Below, one piece after another: positions 10,086 to 21,303 of a stretch of DNA of 64,000 nucleotides. Below the pieces are notes generated by a model, which saw nothing but the letters and a program-made list of their open reading frames with translations, was not told the DNA's origin and did no database searches. The stretch is from Aquificaceae bacterium (GTDB lineage: Bacteria > Aquificota > Aquificia > Aquificales > Aquificaceae). The first letter of the stretch is position 1, and every line of letters begins with the position of its first letter. The position numbers and the translations under genes were made by a program. The DNA is taken from contig JALSHV010000014.1 of NCBI GenBank assembly GCA_026981975.1, positions 1 through 64,000 on the forward strand, in the 5' to 3' direction.

Positions 10086-10744
10086 GGAAAGCTATTCTGG
10101 AAGCAGAGAAATACGTTCATCAAAGGATAGAAGAGTTTGAGAAGCTCGGAGAAAAAGGAGAAACTCTTTTTAACTTTGAGCCTTTTTTGAATTTAACTCT
10201 AAAGGCAGATACTTTTTCAGAGCTGTGTTTTTGTCTATTAACAGCAAACTCTTCCGCGATTACGGGTATAAAAATTCAAGCATATGTAGGTTCAGAAGGT
10301 TTTAGTAGTATGGACATCAACAGCCTTACAGATATTTTCTCTTCCTTAGGACACCGTTTTGCGCATCAGAGAGCGGAGAGAATAGTTAAAGCAAGGGAAA
10401 AGTGGGAAAAAATAGAAAAACTGCTAAAATCAGTGACAGACTCATACAAACTCAGAGAATTTCTGTGTAATCCTGAATCTGAGTTTAAAATAAAAGGATT
10501 AGGGTATAAAGAAGCCTCCCACTTTCTCAGAAACACAGGATGTAAAGATATTGCAATAGTAGACAGACATATTTACAGATTCTTAGTAGAAGAAGGGCTT
10601 TATCCTCCTGTTAAAAGTCTGACACCTCGTAGGTATAAGGAGATAGAGAAGGTTTTGGGAGAGATATGCGCGCGGTTAGAACTTACACAAGCGGAGCTGG
10701 ATCTGTATATTTTTTACATAAAAACAGGTAAGGTTCTGAAATAG
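10073..10744 (+). CDS. 8-oxoguanine DNA glycosylase/lyase, Ogg2-like
   Basis: LTANSSA...LGHRFAHQRAERIVKAR...IKGLGYKEASHFLRNTGCKDIAIVDRHIYRFL (HhH-GPD, catalytic K and D); GTG start. Confidence 0.85.
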   Translation: MEKLRKAILEAEKYVHQRIEEFEKLGEKGETLFNFEPFLNLTLKADTFSELCFCLLTANSSAITGIKIQAYVGSEGFSSMDINSLTDIFSSLGHRFAHQRAERIVKAREKWEKIEKLLKSVTDSYKLREFLCNPESEFKIKGLGYKEASHFLRNTGCKDIAIVDRHIYRFLVEEGLYPPVKSLTPRRYKEIEKVLGEICARLELTQAELDLYIFYIKTGKVLK

Positions 10745-10814
10745 TTGATAAAACTCATAAAGCATAACACAAGGAGTTGTTAAAATTAACGGAAAAGCGC
10801 CGGAGGTGTGCGGT

Positions 10815-11147
10815 ATGGGATTTAAACATTTATTTGTCTGCGTTAATCAAAGACCTCCCGGGCATCCTCAGGGATCTTGTGCGGATAAAGGATCAAGAGA
10901 AATCTATCAAGCTTTTATGGAAAGACTGCAGGAAGATCCAGAACTCTTTATGAATGTGGCAGTAACTCCAACGGGTTGTTTAGGACCTTGTATGATGGGA
11001 CCCGCCATGGTAGTTTACCCTGAAGGTATTTGGTATGGAAACGTTAAACTTGAGGACATAGAAGAAATAATACAGCGACATCTCAAAGAGGGTAAACCCG
11101 TAGAAAGACTTGTAATTTCCAAGGGAAAACCGCCCGGTATGGTTTAA
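10815..11147 (+). CDS. Thioredoxin-like [2Fe-2S] ferredoxin
   Basis: HLFVCVNQRPPGHPQGSCADKGS...VAVTPTGCLGPCMMGPAMVVYPEGIWYGNV; GGAGG upstream of ATG 10815. Confidence 0.9.
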   Translation: MGFKHLFVCVNQRPPGHPQGSCADKGSREIYQAFMERLQEDPELFMNVAVTPTGCLGPCMMGPAMVVYPEGIWYGNVKLEDIEEIIQRHLKEGKPVERLVISKGKPPGMV

Positions 11148-11172
11148 AAAAGGGCGCCGAAAGCGCCCTTTA
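11146..11172. terminator. Bidirectional intrinsic terminator between convergent ferredoxin and hfq
   Basis: AAAAAA GGGCGC CGAAA GCGCCC TTTAT. Confidence 0.85.
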
Positions 11173-11176
11173 TAGA

Positions 11177-11419
11177 TCACCCCTGCCCCGGTATCCCCGC
11201 TTCTTCAAATTCTATCTCCAGCCTTTCGTGAGGAATTATAGTGGTTATAGCATGTTTATAAACCAGTGTTTGTTGCCTACCATCTTCTAATAAAATAGTA
11301 AACATATCAAAAGATCTCACCTTTCCCTGGAGCCTTACACCGTTGATCAGATAAATGGATACTTTAACTCTTCTCTTTCTCGCTGTATTGAGGAAACTCT
11401 CCTGTAATTTGTAAGGCAT
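11177..11419 (-). CDS. hfq: RNA chaperone Hfq
   Basis: [59 protein letters not shown]. Confidence 0.97.
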   Translation of the reverse strand: MPYKLQESFLNTARKRRVKVSIYLINGVRLQGKVRSFDMFTILLEDGRQQTLVYKHAITTIIPHERLEIEFEEAGIPGQG

Positions 11420-11424
11420 TTGTT

Positions 11425-12414
11425 TTACCTCCTTATTATTTTATTTTCTTCTGTAATATCATACAGCTTTTCCGCCAATTCTTCATAATAAGATGCTCCT
11501 TCAAGACGTTTTAGAAGAGAAGAAGGGAAAGCTTCACAACCAAAACAAGCCCCTATGAAAGATCCCACAAGAAAAGCAATAGAATCCGTATCCCCTCCAA
11601 AGCTACCGTAAGAGTTAACACCTTTCCAGAAAGCTTCTTCAGGTTTCTCTATATTGGATAAAAAGATAAAAAGGGCAAGGGGAAGGGCTTCAAAGATAAA
11701 AGAACCGTTTCCCAAATTTCTTATAGCTATCTCAAGATCAGCTTTTTCATAGAGAAGTTCTTGAACAATGTTCAAAGTTTTGGCAAATTTCTTTTCCTTT
11801 ATGAAAGTTTTCAAAGTGTTTAAAAATCTTATCCTTTCATTCAGATCTTTCAAATCAAACTCTTCCAACAATAAGTAAGCTATGGAAGCTCCAAGAAGTG
11901 CAGATCCTTCGTAAACAGCTTGACTTCTATGAGTTAAAAGAGAAACAAGTCTTGATCCTTCCGCTGCAAGAGCTGGATTGTAATAGTGAAACAAACCTAC
12001 AACTATACTCCTTAAAATGCCTTCCACTGAAGTGGCGTAAAGACCGTGGGAAGAAGGATTAATCCCTTGGGAGAGTAAATCAATAGCCCGCAGCAGAGAA
12101 GGATCCGGATACCTATGTTTGTGTTCCTCTTCATACCAGAGTATAAGTCTGCTTAGGAAATCCCTTATATCTATCGCTCTTTTTGCTACTACACTTTCAA
12201 GGAGTAATCTTACAATAGTGGATTCGTCCGAGGTTTCTTCGGGTAGCTGACCGTATGCTGGACTGGAAGGGTGAGGAGATACAAAACCCTTTACAGGTCC
12301 TCCGTAAAATTCAAAGACTTCTTTTTCTACTACGTCTTCCACACTCTTACCTATGGCGTCTCCTAAGGCAGATCCAAGTAATACCCCTTTGAATTTTTCC
12401 CTGAGACTATACAT
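11425..12414 (-). CDS. ADP-ribosylglycohydrolase family protein
   Basis: [20 protein letters not shown]...[11 protein letters not shown]...[17 protein letters not shown]. Confidence 0.85.
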   Translation of the reverse strand: MYSLREKFKGVLLGSALGDAIGKSVEDVVEKEVFEFYGGPVKGFVSPHPSSPAYGQLPEETSDESTIVRLLLESVVAKRAIDIRDFLSRLILWYEEEHKHRYPDPSLLRAIDLLSQGINPSSHGLYATSVEGILRSIVVGLFHYYNPALAAEGSRLVSLLTHRSQAVYEGSALLGASIAYLLLEEFDLKDLNERIRFLNTLKTFIKEKKFAKTLNIVQELLYEKADLEIAIRNLGNGSFIFEALPLALFIFLSNIEKPEEAFWKGVNSYGSFGGDTDSIAFLVGSFIGACFGCEAFPSSLLKRLEGASYYEELAEKLYDITEENKIIRR

Positions 12415-12423
12415 AAATTAATT

Positions 12424-13605
12424 TTAAGTTTCCAGAAGGGATATTACATGAGACATATCCTTGTCTCCTCTTCCGGATAAATTTACAACGACAATTCCAC
12501 CCTTCCCTAATTCTCTCGCCACCTCTACTGCCTTAATAACAGCATGAGCTGACTCTAAAGCTGGGATAATTCCTTCGGTTTTTGCCAAGAGTTTAAAACC
12601 TTCAAGCGCTTCTTCATCAGTGGCGGATATGTATTCCGCTCTACCAGTTTCTTTAAGCCACGCGTGTTCTGGACCTACACCGGGATAATCCAGTCCTGCC
12701 GATACCGAATGGGTTGGAATAATTTGACCTTCATCGTCTTGAAGAAAGTAACTTTTCATTCCGTGAAGAATTCCCACATATCCACCTGTTAGGGAGGCGG
12801 CATGCTTTCCCGTATCAAGTCCCAAGCCGGCGGCTTCAACTCCTATAAGTCTGACATTCTTCTCTTCTATAAAGGGATAAAATAAGCCTATTGCATTTGA
12901 TCCACCGCCTACACAAGCAATTAGAACGTCCGGAAGTCTTCCTTCAACTTTCAGAATCTGATCCTTTGTTTCTTCCCCTATTACTTTTTGAAAATCCCTT
13001 ACAATCATGGGAAAAGGGTGAGGTCCTACGACGGAACCTATTACGTAGTGAGTGGTTTTCACATTTGTTACCCAATCCCTAAGAGCTTCGTTTATAGCAT
13101 CTTTAAGAGTTCTGCTACCGCTTTTAACTATACGAACTTCTGCTCCGAGTAGTTCCATTCTGAACAAGTTAAGCCTTTGCCTGTTGGCGTCTTCTTCTCC
13201 CATGTATACAACACACTTAAGTCCCAACAAAGCACATGCCGTAGCAGTGGCAACTCCGTGCTGTCCTGCGCCGGTTTCCGCGATAATTCTCCTTTTACCC
13301 ATTTGACGAGCAAGAAGCACTTGTCCCAAGGTGTTGTTTATCTTATGCGCACCGGTATGAAGAAGATCTTCTCTTTTCAAATAAATTTTTGCTCCACCTG
13401 CGTATTTCGTGAGATTTAAAGCAAAGTAAAGGGGGGTAGGTCTTCCCGCATATGTTCTGAGGAGTTCTCTAAGCTGTTTTTGGAAGTTGGGATTTTGCCC
13501 GATCTCCTTATACTTTTTCTCCAACTCCTCCAGCGCATACATAAGTGTCTCAGGAACAAATCTTCCTCCAAAATCTCCGAAGTATCCCAGTCTATCGGGA
13601 AACAT
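12424..13605 (-). CDS. trpB: Tryptophan synthase beta chain
   Basis: [22 protein letters not shown]...[23 protein letters not shown]. Confidence 0.97.
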   Translation of the reverse strand: MFPDRLGYFGDFGGRFVPETLMYALEELEKKYKEIGQNPNFQKQLRELLRTYAGRPTPLYFALNLTKYAGGAKIYLKREDLLHTGAHKINNTLGQVLLARQMGKRRIIAETGAGQHGVATATACALLGLKCVVYMGEEDANRQRLNLFRMELLGAEVRIVKSGSRTLKDAINEALRDWVTNVKTTHYVIGSVVGPHPFPMIVRDFQKVIGEETKDQILKVEGRLPDVLIACVGGGSNAIGLFYPFIEEKNVRLIGVEAAGLGLDTGKHAASLTGGYVGILHGMKSYFLQDDEGQIIPTHSVSAGLDYPGVGPEHAWLKETGRAEYISATDEEALEGFKLLAKTEGIIPALESAHAVIKAVEVARELGKGGIVVVNLSGRGDKDMSHVISLLET

Positions 13606-13714
13606 AATAGAAGATTATCTTATAACTTCATAAAATAAATGAATTTTTCTGTTAACGATCCGAAAATTTAAAATAGCAAGGTGAGAAAGTTATCCTTGAT
13701 AGGAAGGAGCTATT

Positions 13715-16700
13715 GTGGTAACTGAAAGCAGAAGTCTGTTTTTAGAAATAGTTAACGACATTATCTATATGATACGTCTTGAAAAAGAAGACTGTCGCAA
13801 AGCACGAATTGAGTATATAAACAGTCGTGTGGAAAATCTAACGGGTTATAAGCCAGAGGATTTCATAGGAGACGCTTCCCTTTGGATAGAGCTAATTCAT
13901 AAAGACGATCTAAGGAGAATTATAAAAAGTATTCTAAAACTTATAAAAGAGAAGAAAGAAATCGTCAGAGAATACAGGATAAGAACAAAAGAAGGGAACT
14001 ACATATGGGTAGAGGATAAGCTAATTCCCGTGCTTGAAAAGAACAAGGTTATAGGATGCGTGGGAGTAGCACGAGACATAACTAAAAGAAAAATTCTTGA
14101 AGACATTTCCATGCTTGCCCTTGAAGGGGATCTCCAACAACTTTTTAACAAAGCGGTTCAGTGGATTAAAGAAGCTCTAAAAGGTGATCTGGTAATTATC
14201 TACGAAATTCCACAGAATGCCACTTTCGGTATTCTCAGAGCGGGTATGGGGATAGACATGGATCTGATAAACAAACTAACAGTCCCCTTAGAGGAGAATA
14301 CACTTTTAAAACACGCCTTAACCTTAGAAAAACCTATTACGGTTTCTGATATAAGTAAAGAAAAAAAATTTAGGTTTTTACCTTTTATAAGACAAAAGGG
14401 TATGCGCAGTGCTCTGTGCATGTCTCTTAGAGGAGGCAAGGAACCCTTCGGAGCTGTATGTGTATATTACAAAGATAAAAAGGATTTTCCACGGGAAGAT
14501 ATAGACTTTCTATACTTCCTTTCTGGGATCTTAGGGCTTGCTATAAGACGCTCTAGATATGAAAAAGATTTGGAAGAGTCCAAGGAAAAACTGCAAAAAG
14601 CCAACAGACTCTATAGGACACTTTCAGTTATAAGTGAAATAATACTTAAGGAAAGAGAAATAATAGCTCTACTGAATAAAGTGTGCAGTGCCTGCATAAC
14701 CTACGGAAGTTTTAAGGCTTCTTGGATAGGATTACTGGAAAACTCAGAGGTAAAAATAGTTTCTTATTGCGGAGATTTGAAAGATTTTTTGGAGAAAATC
14801 TCCGATCTTTTAAGAAATTCAAAGGACAAAAGAAATCCATGCACACCGGTGCTTTTGCAGGGTAGAGAAATAATCAACAACGACACAGAGAAAAATGTTA
14901 AAAATCCTTTACTCAAAAAGGAAATGTTACGCAGAGAATACCTTTCCTCTGTTCACATACCGTTAAAGGGACTGAACAAAGTATTCGGCATTTTCACCCT
15001 TTACGCGGGGGAGAAGAACTTCTACGATGAGGATACCCTTGAGCTGGTTAACAGAATAGCGGATCATATATCCTTTGCCTTTGAGTTTTTAAAAAAAGAG
15101 GAGGAGCTTAAAAAACTCTCCTTGGCTATAGAACAATCCTCTGACTGGGTTGTCATTACCGGAATGGACGGAAAAATCCAGTATGTGAATCAAGCGGTTG
15201 AGAAAATCACCGGTTATAAAAGAGAAGAACTTATAGGACAAACGCCTCGTATATTCAAATCCGGTAAACATCCTAAGTCCTTTTACAGAAGACTGTGGAA
15301 TGCAATATCTCAGGGAAGGCTTTTCAGAGGAGTTTTTATAAACCGCCGTAAAGACGGAAGACTTTTTTACTTAGATCAAACGATAACCCCTCTCAAAGAC
15401 AGAGAAGGGAAGATAATAGGTTATCTTTCAACGGGCAAGGATATAACAGAACAAAAAGAGCTTCAAGAAAAGCTTAACTACTTTGCCTATTACGATCCCA
15501 TCACAGAGCTACCCAACAGGACAAACTTTATGGAAAGGCTTAAACTTTCTATATCAAGAACTCGCTTACTCAACAGATTTCTGGCAGTTTTCCTTATAGA
15601 TGTGGACAGATTCAAATACGTAAACGACACCTACGGTTATCTTGCAGGGGACAGTATTCTTAAAGAATTCGCAAACCGCATAAGAGCTTCTTTAAGAGAA
15701 GGAGATACAGTAGGACGTTTGGGAAGTGATGAATTCGGTATCATTCTCATGGATTTAGCAAAAAGAGAGGATATATCCAAAGTGCTTTCAAAAATATTTT
15801 CCAGTGTGGAGAAACCCTTCAAAGTTAACGGAGAGGAAATTAGACTGACCATAAGCGTAGGTATTTCCGTATATCCCGATGACGGATTAGAAGCTGAAGA
15901 ACTGGTTAAAAAAGCGGAAATAGCCTTGTCTCATGCAAAAGAAGACTTCGCTAACAGTTATCAATTCTTCAGAGAAGAGATGAATACACGCATAGCGGAG
16001 TTTGTTCTTATGGAAAAACATCTCGTAAGAGCTTTAAGAAACAGAGAATACAGAATTCACTACCAACCTTACTATGAGTTGGAAACACTTAACTTATACG
16101 GAATGGAAGCTCTACTCAGATGGGAAAGCCCAGATCTGGGATTTGTTCCTCCTTCCAGATTTATTCCAATTCTTGAAAACACAGGTTTAATTGTGAACGT
16201 AGGAGAGTGGATTTTAGAAGAAGTGTGTAGTCGTATAATTCGTTGGAAGTTACCTGTTTCTGTAAATATATCACCTGTCCAATTTAAGAACAGATCTTTT
16301 CCTGAAAGAATAGAGCGTATAGTGGAAAGGTGCGGTGTAGAAGGCAGATACCTTGTTCTTGAAATAACTGAAAACACTATAATGGAAGATGTAGAATTTG
16401 CTAAACAAAGTCTTGATAGATTAAAGAAGATGGGTGTAAGGGTAGCAATAGACGATTTCGGAACGGGTTATTCTTCCTTAGCTTACCTAAAAACACTACC
16501 CGTTGACTACCTTAAAATAGATGTTTCCTTTGTCAGAGACATTGACAGAGATGCTGATGACAGAGCAATAGTTAACGCCATAGTCCAGCTGGCAAAGAAT
16601 TTAGGGTTGAAGACAATAGCGGAGGGAATAGAAACTAAAAGTCAACTTGAAATACTCAAAAATATGGGCTGTGACATAGGACAAGGGTTCTACCTTGCAC

Positions 16701-16744
16701 GACCCATGCCGGAGGAGAACCTAATGTCCTTGCTTAAGCTATAA
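13715..16744 (+). CDS. PAS-GAF-PAS-GGDEF-EAL signalling protein
   Basis: PAS/PAC motifs, degenerate GGDEF (VGRLGSDEFGIIL), EAL domain (YGMEALLRWES, EITENTIMED, DDFGTGYSSLAYL, IAEGIET). Confidence 0.9.
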   Translation: MVTESRSLFLEIVNDIIYMIRLEKEDCRKARIEYINSRVENLTGYKPEDFIGDASLWIELIHKDDLRRIIKSILKLIKEKKEIVREYRIRTKEGNYIWVEDKLIPVLEKNKVIGCVGVARDITKRKILEDISMLALEGDLQQLFNKAVQWIKEALKGDLVIIYEIPQNATFGILRAGMGIDMDLINKLTVPLEENTLLKHALTLEKPITVSDISKEKKFRFLPFIRQKGMRSALCMSLRGGKEPFGAVCVYYKDKKDFPREDIDFLYFLSGILGLAIRRSRYEKDLEESKEKLQKANRLYRTLSVISEIILKEREIIALLNKVCSACITYGSFKASWIGLLENSEVKIVSYCGDLKDFLEKISDLLRNSKDKRNPCTPVLLQGREIINNDTEKNVKNPLLKKEMLRREYLSSVHIPLKGLNKVFGIFTLYAGEKNFYDEDTLELVNRIADHISFAFEFLKKEEELKKLSLAIEQSSDWVVITGMDGKIQYVNQAVEKITGYKREELIGQTPRIFKSGKHPKSFYRRLWNAISQGRLFRGVFINRRKDGRLFYLDQTITPLKDREGKIIGYLSTGKDITEQKELQEKLNYFAYYDPITELPNRTNFMERLKLSISRTRLLNRFLAVFLIDVDRFKYVNDTYGYLAGDSILKEFANRIRASLREGDTVGRLGSDEFGIILMDLAKREDISKVLSKIFSSVEKPFKVNGEEIRLTISVGISVYPDDGLEAEELVKKAEIALSHAKEDFANSYQFFREEMNTRIAEFVLMEKHLVRALRNREYRIHYQPYYELETLNLYGMEALLRWESPDLGFVPPSRFIPILENTGLIVNVGEWILEEVCSRIIRWKLPVSVNISPVQFKNRSFPERIERIVERCGVEGRYLVLEITENTIMEDVEFAKQSLDRLKKMGVRVAIDDFGTGYSSLAYLKTLPVDYLKIDVSFVRDIDRDADDRAIVNAIVQLAKNLGLKTIAEGIETKSQLEILKNMGCDIGQGFYLARPMPEENLMSLLKL

Positions 16745-16756
16745 TTTTTATTACTA

Positions 16757-18565
16757 ATGAATCGCTACAATCCCAGCGAGATAGAGAAGAAGTGGCAAAA
16801 AATCTGGGAAGAAAAAGGTGTTTTTACAACCAAAGATTCAGGAAAGAAGAAAGCTTACGTTTTAGAAATGTTTCCTTATCCTTCGGGAAGAATTCACATG
16901 GGGCACGTTAGAAACTATACCATAGGAGATGCAATAGCACGAATACTTAAAATGAAAGGATTTAACGTCCTTCACCCTATAGGGTGGGACGCTTTCGGAC
17001 TTCCTGCGGAAAACGCCGCCATAAAGGAAGGAATTCATCCCGCCCGTTGGACAATGGAAAATATAAACACAATGAAGAAACAACTGAAGATGCTCGGATT
17101 TTCTTACGACTGGAAAAGAGAAATAGCAACTTGTGATCCTTCTTATTACAAATGGAATCAGTGGATATTTCTAAAAATGCTTGAAAGAGGAATAGCTTAC
17201 AGGAAAACCGCACCGGTTAACTGGTGTCCTCACGATGAAACTGTTTTAGCAAACGAACAAGTAATAGAAGGTAAGTGCTGGAGATGCGGAACAGAGGTAA
17301 TTCAAAAAGAAATCCCCTCTTGGTTTCTTAAAATAACAGCGTATGCGGAACGTCTTCTGGAAGGGTTGAAACTCCTTGAAGGTAAATGGCCTCAGAGAGT
17401 TATAGTTCAACAGAGGAACTGGATAGGAAAATCGGAAGGAGCTGTTATCAAGTTTCCTACCGAAATTGCGGACATTGAGGTTTTCACCACAAGAGCGGAT
17501 ACTGTATTCGGTGCTACGTTTTTAGTATTAGCCCCGGAACATCCCTTAACTCCCCGTTTAGCAAAATTAGGAGGTAAATCCGAAGAGTTCAAAAGCTTTA
17601 TCCAACGTGTTTCTTCAACAAGTAAAAAGGAAAGAACAACAAAGAAAGAAGGAATGTTCTTGGGAGTTTACGCTCTGAATCCGGCAACGGGGAAAAAGAT
17701 ACCTATCTGGTCGGCGGATTACGTGCTTTACGAGTATGGAACGGGAGCCATTATGGCTGTTCCCGCTCACGATCAAAGGGATTGGGAATTCGCCAATAAA
17801 TACGGGTTGAAGGCAATACCCGTTGTTTTGCCTTCCAATGGAGACTGGAATTTTGAAAAAGGAGCTTATGAAGGAGAAGGAGTTCTTATAAATTCTAATA
17901 ATTTTAACGGTATTGAAAGCACCCAAGCACGTAAGAAGATAGTGCGGTGGCTTGCGGAAAAAGGACTGGCTGAATTCAAAACGACCTATCGTTTAAGAGA
18001 TTGGAATATATCCCGTCAGAGATACTGGGGAACTCCTATTCCAGTAATATACTGTGACTCCTGTGGAATAGTTCCTGTTCCCGAAAATAAACTGCCCGTA
18101 ATACTTCCTACAGATGTAAAGTTCACAGGTAGAGGAAATCCCTTAGAAAGCTCCTCTGAGTTTGTAAAAACCCTTTGTCCCCGTTGCGGTAAAACAGCTC
18201 TTAGGGAAACAGATACCATGGATACATTTTTTGATTCTTCGTGGTATTTCCTAAGATACTGCGATCCTACTAATGAAGTTCAACCTTTCAGTAAGGAGGA
18301 AGTTTCTTACTGGATGCCTGTGGATATATACATAGGAGGAATAGAACACGCTGTTTTACACTTGCTATACGCTCGCTTTTTTCACAAGTTCTTGAAAGAC
18401 TTGGGATTAGTTGAAGATGAAGAACCCTTTTCTTCCCTGCTGACACAAGGTATGGTTTTGAAAAGATGGGTGAGTATAGGAAAGCTCTTGGATTTTCTGA
18501 ATCTTACAGAGGAATCAGATATAAAAGAACTTGAAGAGAAACTTCTCAAAGTTCAGGAGGGATAA
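16757..18565 (+). CDS. leuS: Leucyl-tRNA synthetase alpha subunit (split LeuRS)
   Basis: [27 protein letters not shown]1 editing domain [14 protein letters not shown]; ends soon after [11 protein letters not shown] without KMSKS or anticodon-binding domain. Confidence 0.93.
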   Translation: MNRYNPSEIEKKWQKIWEEKGVFTTKDSGKKKAYVLEMFPYPSGRIHMGHVRNYTIGDAIARILKMKGFNVLHPIGWDAFGLPAENAAIKEGIHPARWTMENINTMKKQLKMLGFSYDWKREIATCDPSYYKWNQWIFLKMLERGIAYRKTAPVNWCPHDETVLANEQVIEGKCWRCGTEVIQKEIPSWFLKITAYAERLLEGLKLLEGKWPQRVIVQQRNWIGKSEGAVIKFPTEIADIEVFTTRADTVFGATFLVLAPEHPLTPRLAKLGGKSEEFKSFIQRVSSTSKKERTTKKEGMFLGVYALNPATGKKIPIWSADYVLYEYGTGAIMAVPAHDQRDWEFANKYGLKAIPVVLPSNGDWNFEKGAYEGEGVLINSNNFNGIESTQARKKIVRWLAEKGLAEFKTTYRLRDWNISRQRYWGTPIPVIYCDSCGIVPVPENKLPVILPTDVKFTGRGNPLESSSEFVKTLCPRCGKTALRETDTMDTFFDSSWYFLRYCDPTNEVQPFSKEEVSYWMPVDIYIGGIEHAVLHLLYARFFHKFLKDLGLVEDEEPFSSLLTQGMVLKRWVSIGKLLDFLNLTEESDIKELEEKLLKVQEG

Positions 18566-18568
18566 AGT

Positions 18569-18874
18569 ATGGAGATGAGTCAGGAGTATGCATTCGGTTT
18601 AAGCCTTCTTAAAAAAGTTGAAGAAGAATTAAAGGAAATTATAAACTCCGAGGACTTCAAATCAGCTACTCCTTTCATAGAAGCTGTTAAATACCCTGTT
18701 ACCGCAGCAATGGCTCAAATAAAGGAAGGAAGGGGACCAAACAGGGACAATCTTTTAAAAAAACTCTCAGTAGTAGTTCGGGAATTCAGAGAAGCCGAAA
18801 ATTTTGAACAGCTTAAAAAAGCCCTTAAGGAACTCCTTGAAATTACAGCGGAACAAAAGGTTCAAACTTCATAG
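18569..18874 (+). CDS. Conserved small protein of unknown function (helical)
   Basis: 101-aa ORF immediately after leuS alpha, GGAGG upstream. Confidence 0.6.
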   Translation: MEMSQEYAFGLSLLKKVEEELKEIINSEDFKSATPFIEAVKYPVTAAMAQIKEGRGPNRDNLLKKLSVVVREFREAENFEQLKKALKELLEITAEQKVQTS

Positions 18875-19516
18875 GATAGATTTCAACGCTTCTTCCCTTT
18901 GAATACAGGTGGGACACTTTCCACAAGGAGGTTCCGTTCCCTTATAGCAGGAGTAAGTTTTCTCAAAGGGAACTCCTAATTCCTTTCCTAAAAGCGCAAT
19001 TTCCCTTTTTGTTTTCCCTATGAAAGGAGTCCACAGATGAATTCTAAGCTTTCGCTTTGTCACCATTACAGAGCCAGCATTTAACGCTGCTTCCGCTGCA
19101 CTCACAAATTCAGGTCTGCAATCGGGATAAGGCGTATCAAGGCTGTGAACCCCTATACCTATGTGGTCTATTTCCAAGTAATCTGCAAAAGCACCAGCTG
19201 TTGCGATAAAGTTCAGATTACGCATAGGAACAGTAGTAGGCGGTGGTTCTTCAGAAGGATACTCTCCTTCCGGAACTTCGGAACTTTCGTCTATCAAGGG
19301 AGATCCTTTAAGACTTCTGTAAAGAGGCATATCTACAACTATGTGATCCTCAACATTTGCTAAACAGGCGAGTTCTTCTGCATACTTTAACTCCACCCTG
19401 TGCCTTTGACCGTAGTTAAAGGATATTGTCCACACCCTTGAGAATTCTTTGCGTGCAAGCCAAAGAAGTGTAGCGGAATCCATTCCACCGGAAAGAAGAA
19501 CCAAAATCTTGCTCAT
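18869..19516 (-). CDS. queC: 7-cyano-7-deazaguanine synthase QueC
   Basis: MSKILVLLSGGMDSATLLWLA...CYKGTEPPCGKCPTCIQREEAL; ORF trimmed from 19726 to the ATG at 19516. Confidence 0.93.
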   Translation of the reverse strand: MSKILVLLSGGMDSATLLWLARKEFSRVWTISFNYGQRHRVELKYAEELACLANVEDHIVVDMPLYRSLKGSPLIDESSEVPEGEYPSEEPPPTTVPMRNLNFIATAGAFADYLEIDHIGIGVHSLDTPYPDCRPEFVSAAEAALNAGSVMVTKRKLRIHLWTPFIGKTKREIALLGKELGVPFEKTYSCYKGTEPPCGKCPTCIQREEALKSIL

Positions 19517-19541
19517 AATATTTATTCTAAGGGAGGATAAG

Positions 19542-20816
19542 GTGAAAAAACTTCTTCTAAAGGGAGGATACGTTGTAGATCCTTCCTCAAATTTAAAAGG
19601 CAAGCTGGACGTTCTTATACAAGGAGGTAAAGTGGTTAAGATTGAAAAGAACATAAACGCACACGATGCGGAAATCCTCAACGTAGAAGGTAAGATAATA
19701 GCTCCTGCATTTGTAGATATACACACTCATTTGAGAGATCCCGGGCATATATATAAGGAGGATATGCTTTCTGGAAGTAAATCGGCAGTTGCGGGAGGAT
19801 ATACCGCTCTCCTGTGCATGCCCAACACTTCTCCGCCAATAGATTCCCCTGAAACAGCTTCTTATATAAGGGAAAAGTCCACAAGACTTTCTCTCTGTGA
19901 AATATTCCCTGCGGGAACGCTGACCTTGGGAAGAAAAGGAGAAAAGCTTTCCGATTTCTATTCCCTAAAAGAAGCGGGTTGTTTAGCCTTTACAGACGAC
20001 GGCTCTACTCTTAGGAATTCTGATCTAATGAAAAAGGCTTTGGAAGTATGTTCTGAGTTGAAGGTGCCTGTTATGAATCACTGTGAAGATCCAGTTCTGG
20101 CAAAGGGAGAAGTAAACGAAGGAGAGATATCAGCTTTACTGGGTATCAAGGGCAGACACTCCTCTGCGGAAGAGATTATGATAGCAAGAGACTGCATACT
20201 TGCATACCATACAGGAGGACATCTTCACATTCAACATATATCCACTTCCCTCGCTGTGGAAATTGTAAAGTTCTTTAAAGAAAAAGGAACTAACCTGAGC
20301 TGTGAAGTAAACCCTTACCATCTTGTATTTACAGAAAGGGAAATTTTAAGATCAGGTGCGCAGGCTAAGGTAAATCCACCCTTCAGAAAAGAAAAAGACA
20401 GAGAAAAGCTCTTGGAAGCTCTTGCGGAAGGGATTATAGATTGCATTGCTACTGACCATGCACCGCACCACACTTCCGAAAAGGGATTAGTTGAAAAATC
20501 TCTGCCGGGTATGATATCCCTTCAAACAGCTCTTCCTATAATGCTTCAACTGGTAAGGGAAAAAATCATAACCTTAGAGAGAATGATAGAGCTTATGTCC
20601 GTCAATCCCGCCAAGATAATAGGTTTGGCAGAGAGAACGATTGCAGTTAACTCCCGTGCTGATATAGTAGTATTTGATCCTGAAAAGGAATGGATCTTAT
20701 GTGAAGATTCCAACTTTTCCAAAAGTAAAAACACCCCCCTGTGGAATAAAGAACTTAAAGGTAAAGTAATATACACCTTAAAGGAAGGGAAGATAGTTTT
20801 CAGAGATCCACAGTAA
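19542..20816 (+). CDS. pyrC: Dihydroorotase
   Basis: FVDIHTHLRDPGHIYKEDM...CMPNTSPPID...ATDHAPHHTSEK; GTG start with GGAGG. Confidence 0.95.
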   Translation: MKKLLLKGGYVVDPSSNLKGKLDVLIQGGKVVKIEKNINAHDAEILNVEGKIIAPAFVDIHTHLRDPGHIYKEDMLSGSKSAVAGGYTALLCMPNTSPPIDSPETASYIREKSTRLSLCEIFPAGTLTLGRKGEKLSDFYSLKEAGCLAFTDDGSTLRNSDLMKKALEVCSELKVPVMNHCEDPVLAKGEVNEGEISALLGIKGRHSSAEEIMIARDCILAYHTGGHLHIQHISTSLAVEIVKFFKEKGTNLSCEVNPYHLVFTEREILRSGAQAKVNPPFRKEKDREKLLEALAEGIIDCIATDHAPHHTSEKGLVEKSLPGMISLQTALPIMLQLVREKIITLERMIELMSVNPAKIIGLAERTIAVNSRADIVVFDPEKEWILCEDSNFSKSKNTPLWNKELKGKVIYTLKEGKIVFRDPQ

Positions 20817-21279
20817 CTTCACAAGTTCCTTCACCCATAGCGTTGCACTTCGTTTCTACAGCTTTTACCTTATTTCCAAGGAAAGCTTCAAATACACCTG
20901 CTACAAAACCTGTTTCAAAGTGACATATCCTTGCACCTATATTTGGCATACCGGCACAAGTTATACACTCGTCAAGTTTAAGAACAGCTCTTTTCTGATC
21001 AATCTCCTCTACTGCCAAAAGCCCTATCTTAGAGTCTTTGACAAAGGTTTGAACGTTATCTATGTATCTGTTCAAGTCGTCATCTTTTAGTCGTTCTCCA
21101 AGCTCTTTGCCAAGTTCCCTTCCCGCATTCTGAAACAACACAACCGCTCCTTTTTCTCCCATTAAGTCCTTAAGGTATTCACCGGAGTAAATTCTGAAAG
21201 CTCTGAAGATCAATATAGGTATCTCCTCCCCCAAAACAGGTCTGTTAACGCTTCCTATAATGTTGAGCCAATCCCTCAT
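20800..21279 (-). CDS. V4R (4-vinyl reductase-like) domain protein
   Basis: C-terminal CITCAG...C...CNAMGEGTCEVTV pattern. Confidence 0.8.
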   Translation of the reverse strand: MRDWLNIIGSVNRPVLGEEIPILIFRAFRIYSGEYLKDLMGEKGAVVLFQNAGRELGKELGERLKDDDLNRYIDNVQTFVKDSKIGLLAVEEIDQKRAVLKLDECITCAGMPNIGARICHFETGFVAGVFEAFLGNKVKAVETKCNAMGEGTCEVTVDL

Positions 21280-21303
21280 AATCCAGCCCTCCTATACACT
21301 TAC

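Noticed and set aside
19517-19726. 70-aa N-terminal extension of QueC in the ORF track
   Set aside because: The extension overlaps the divergent pyrC start; conserved QueC begins MSKILVLLSGGMDS at 19516.
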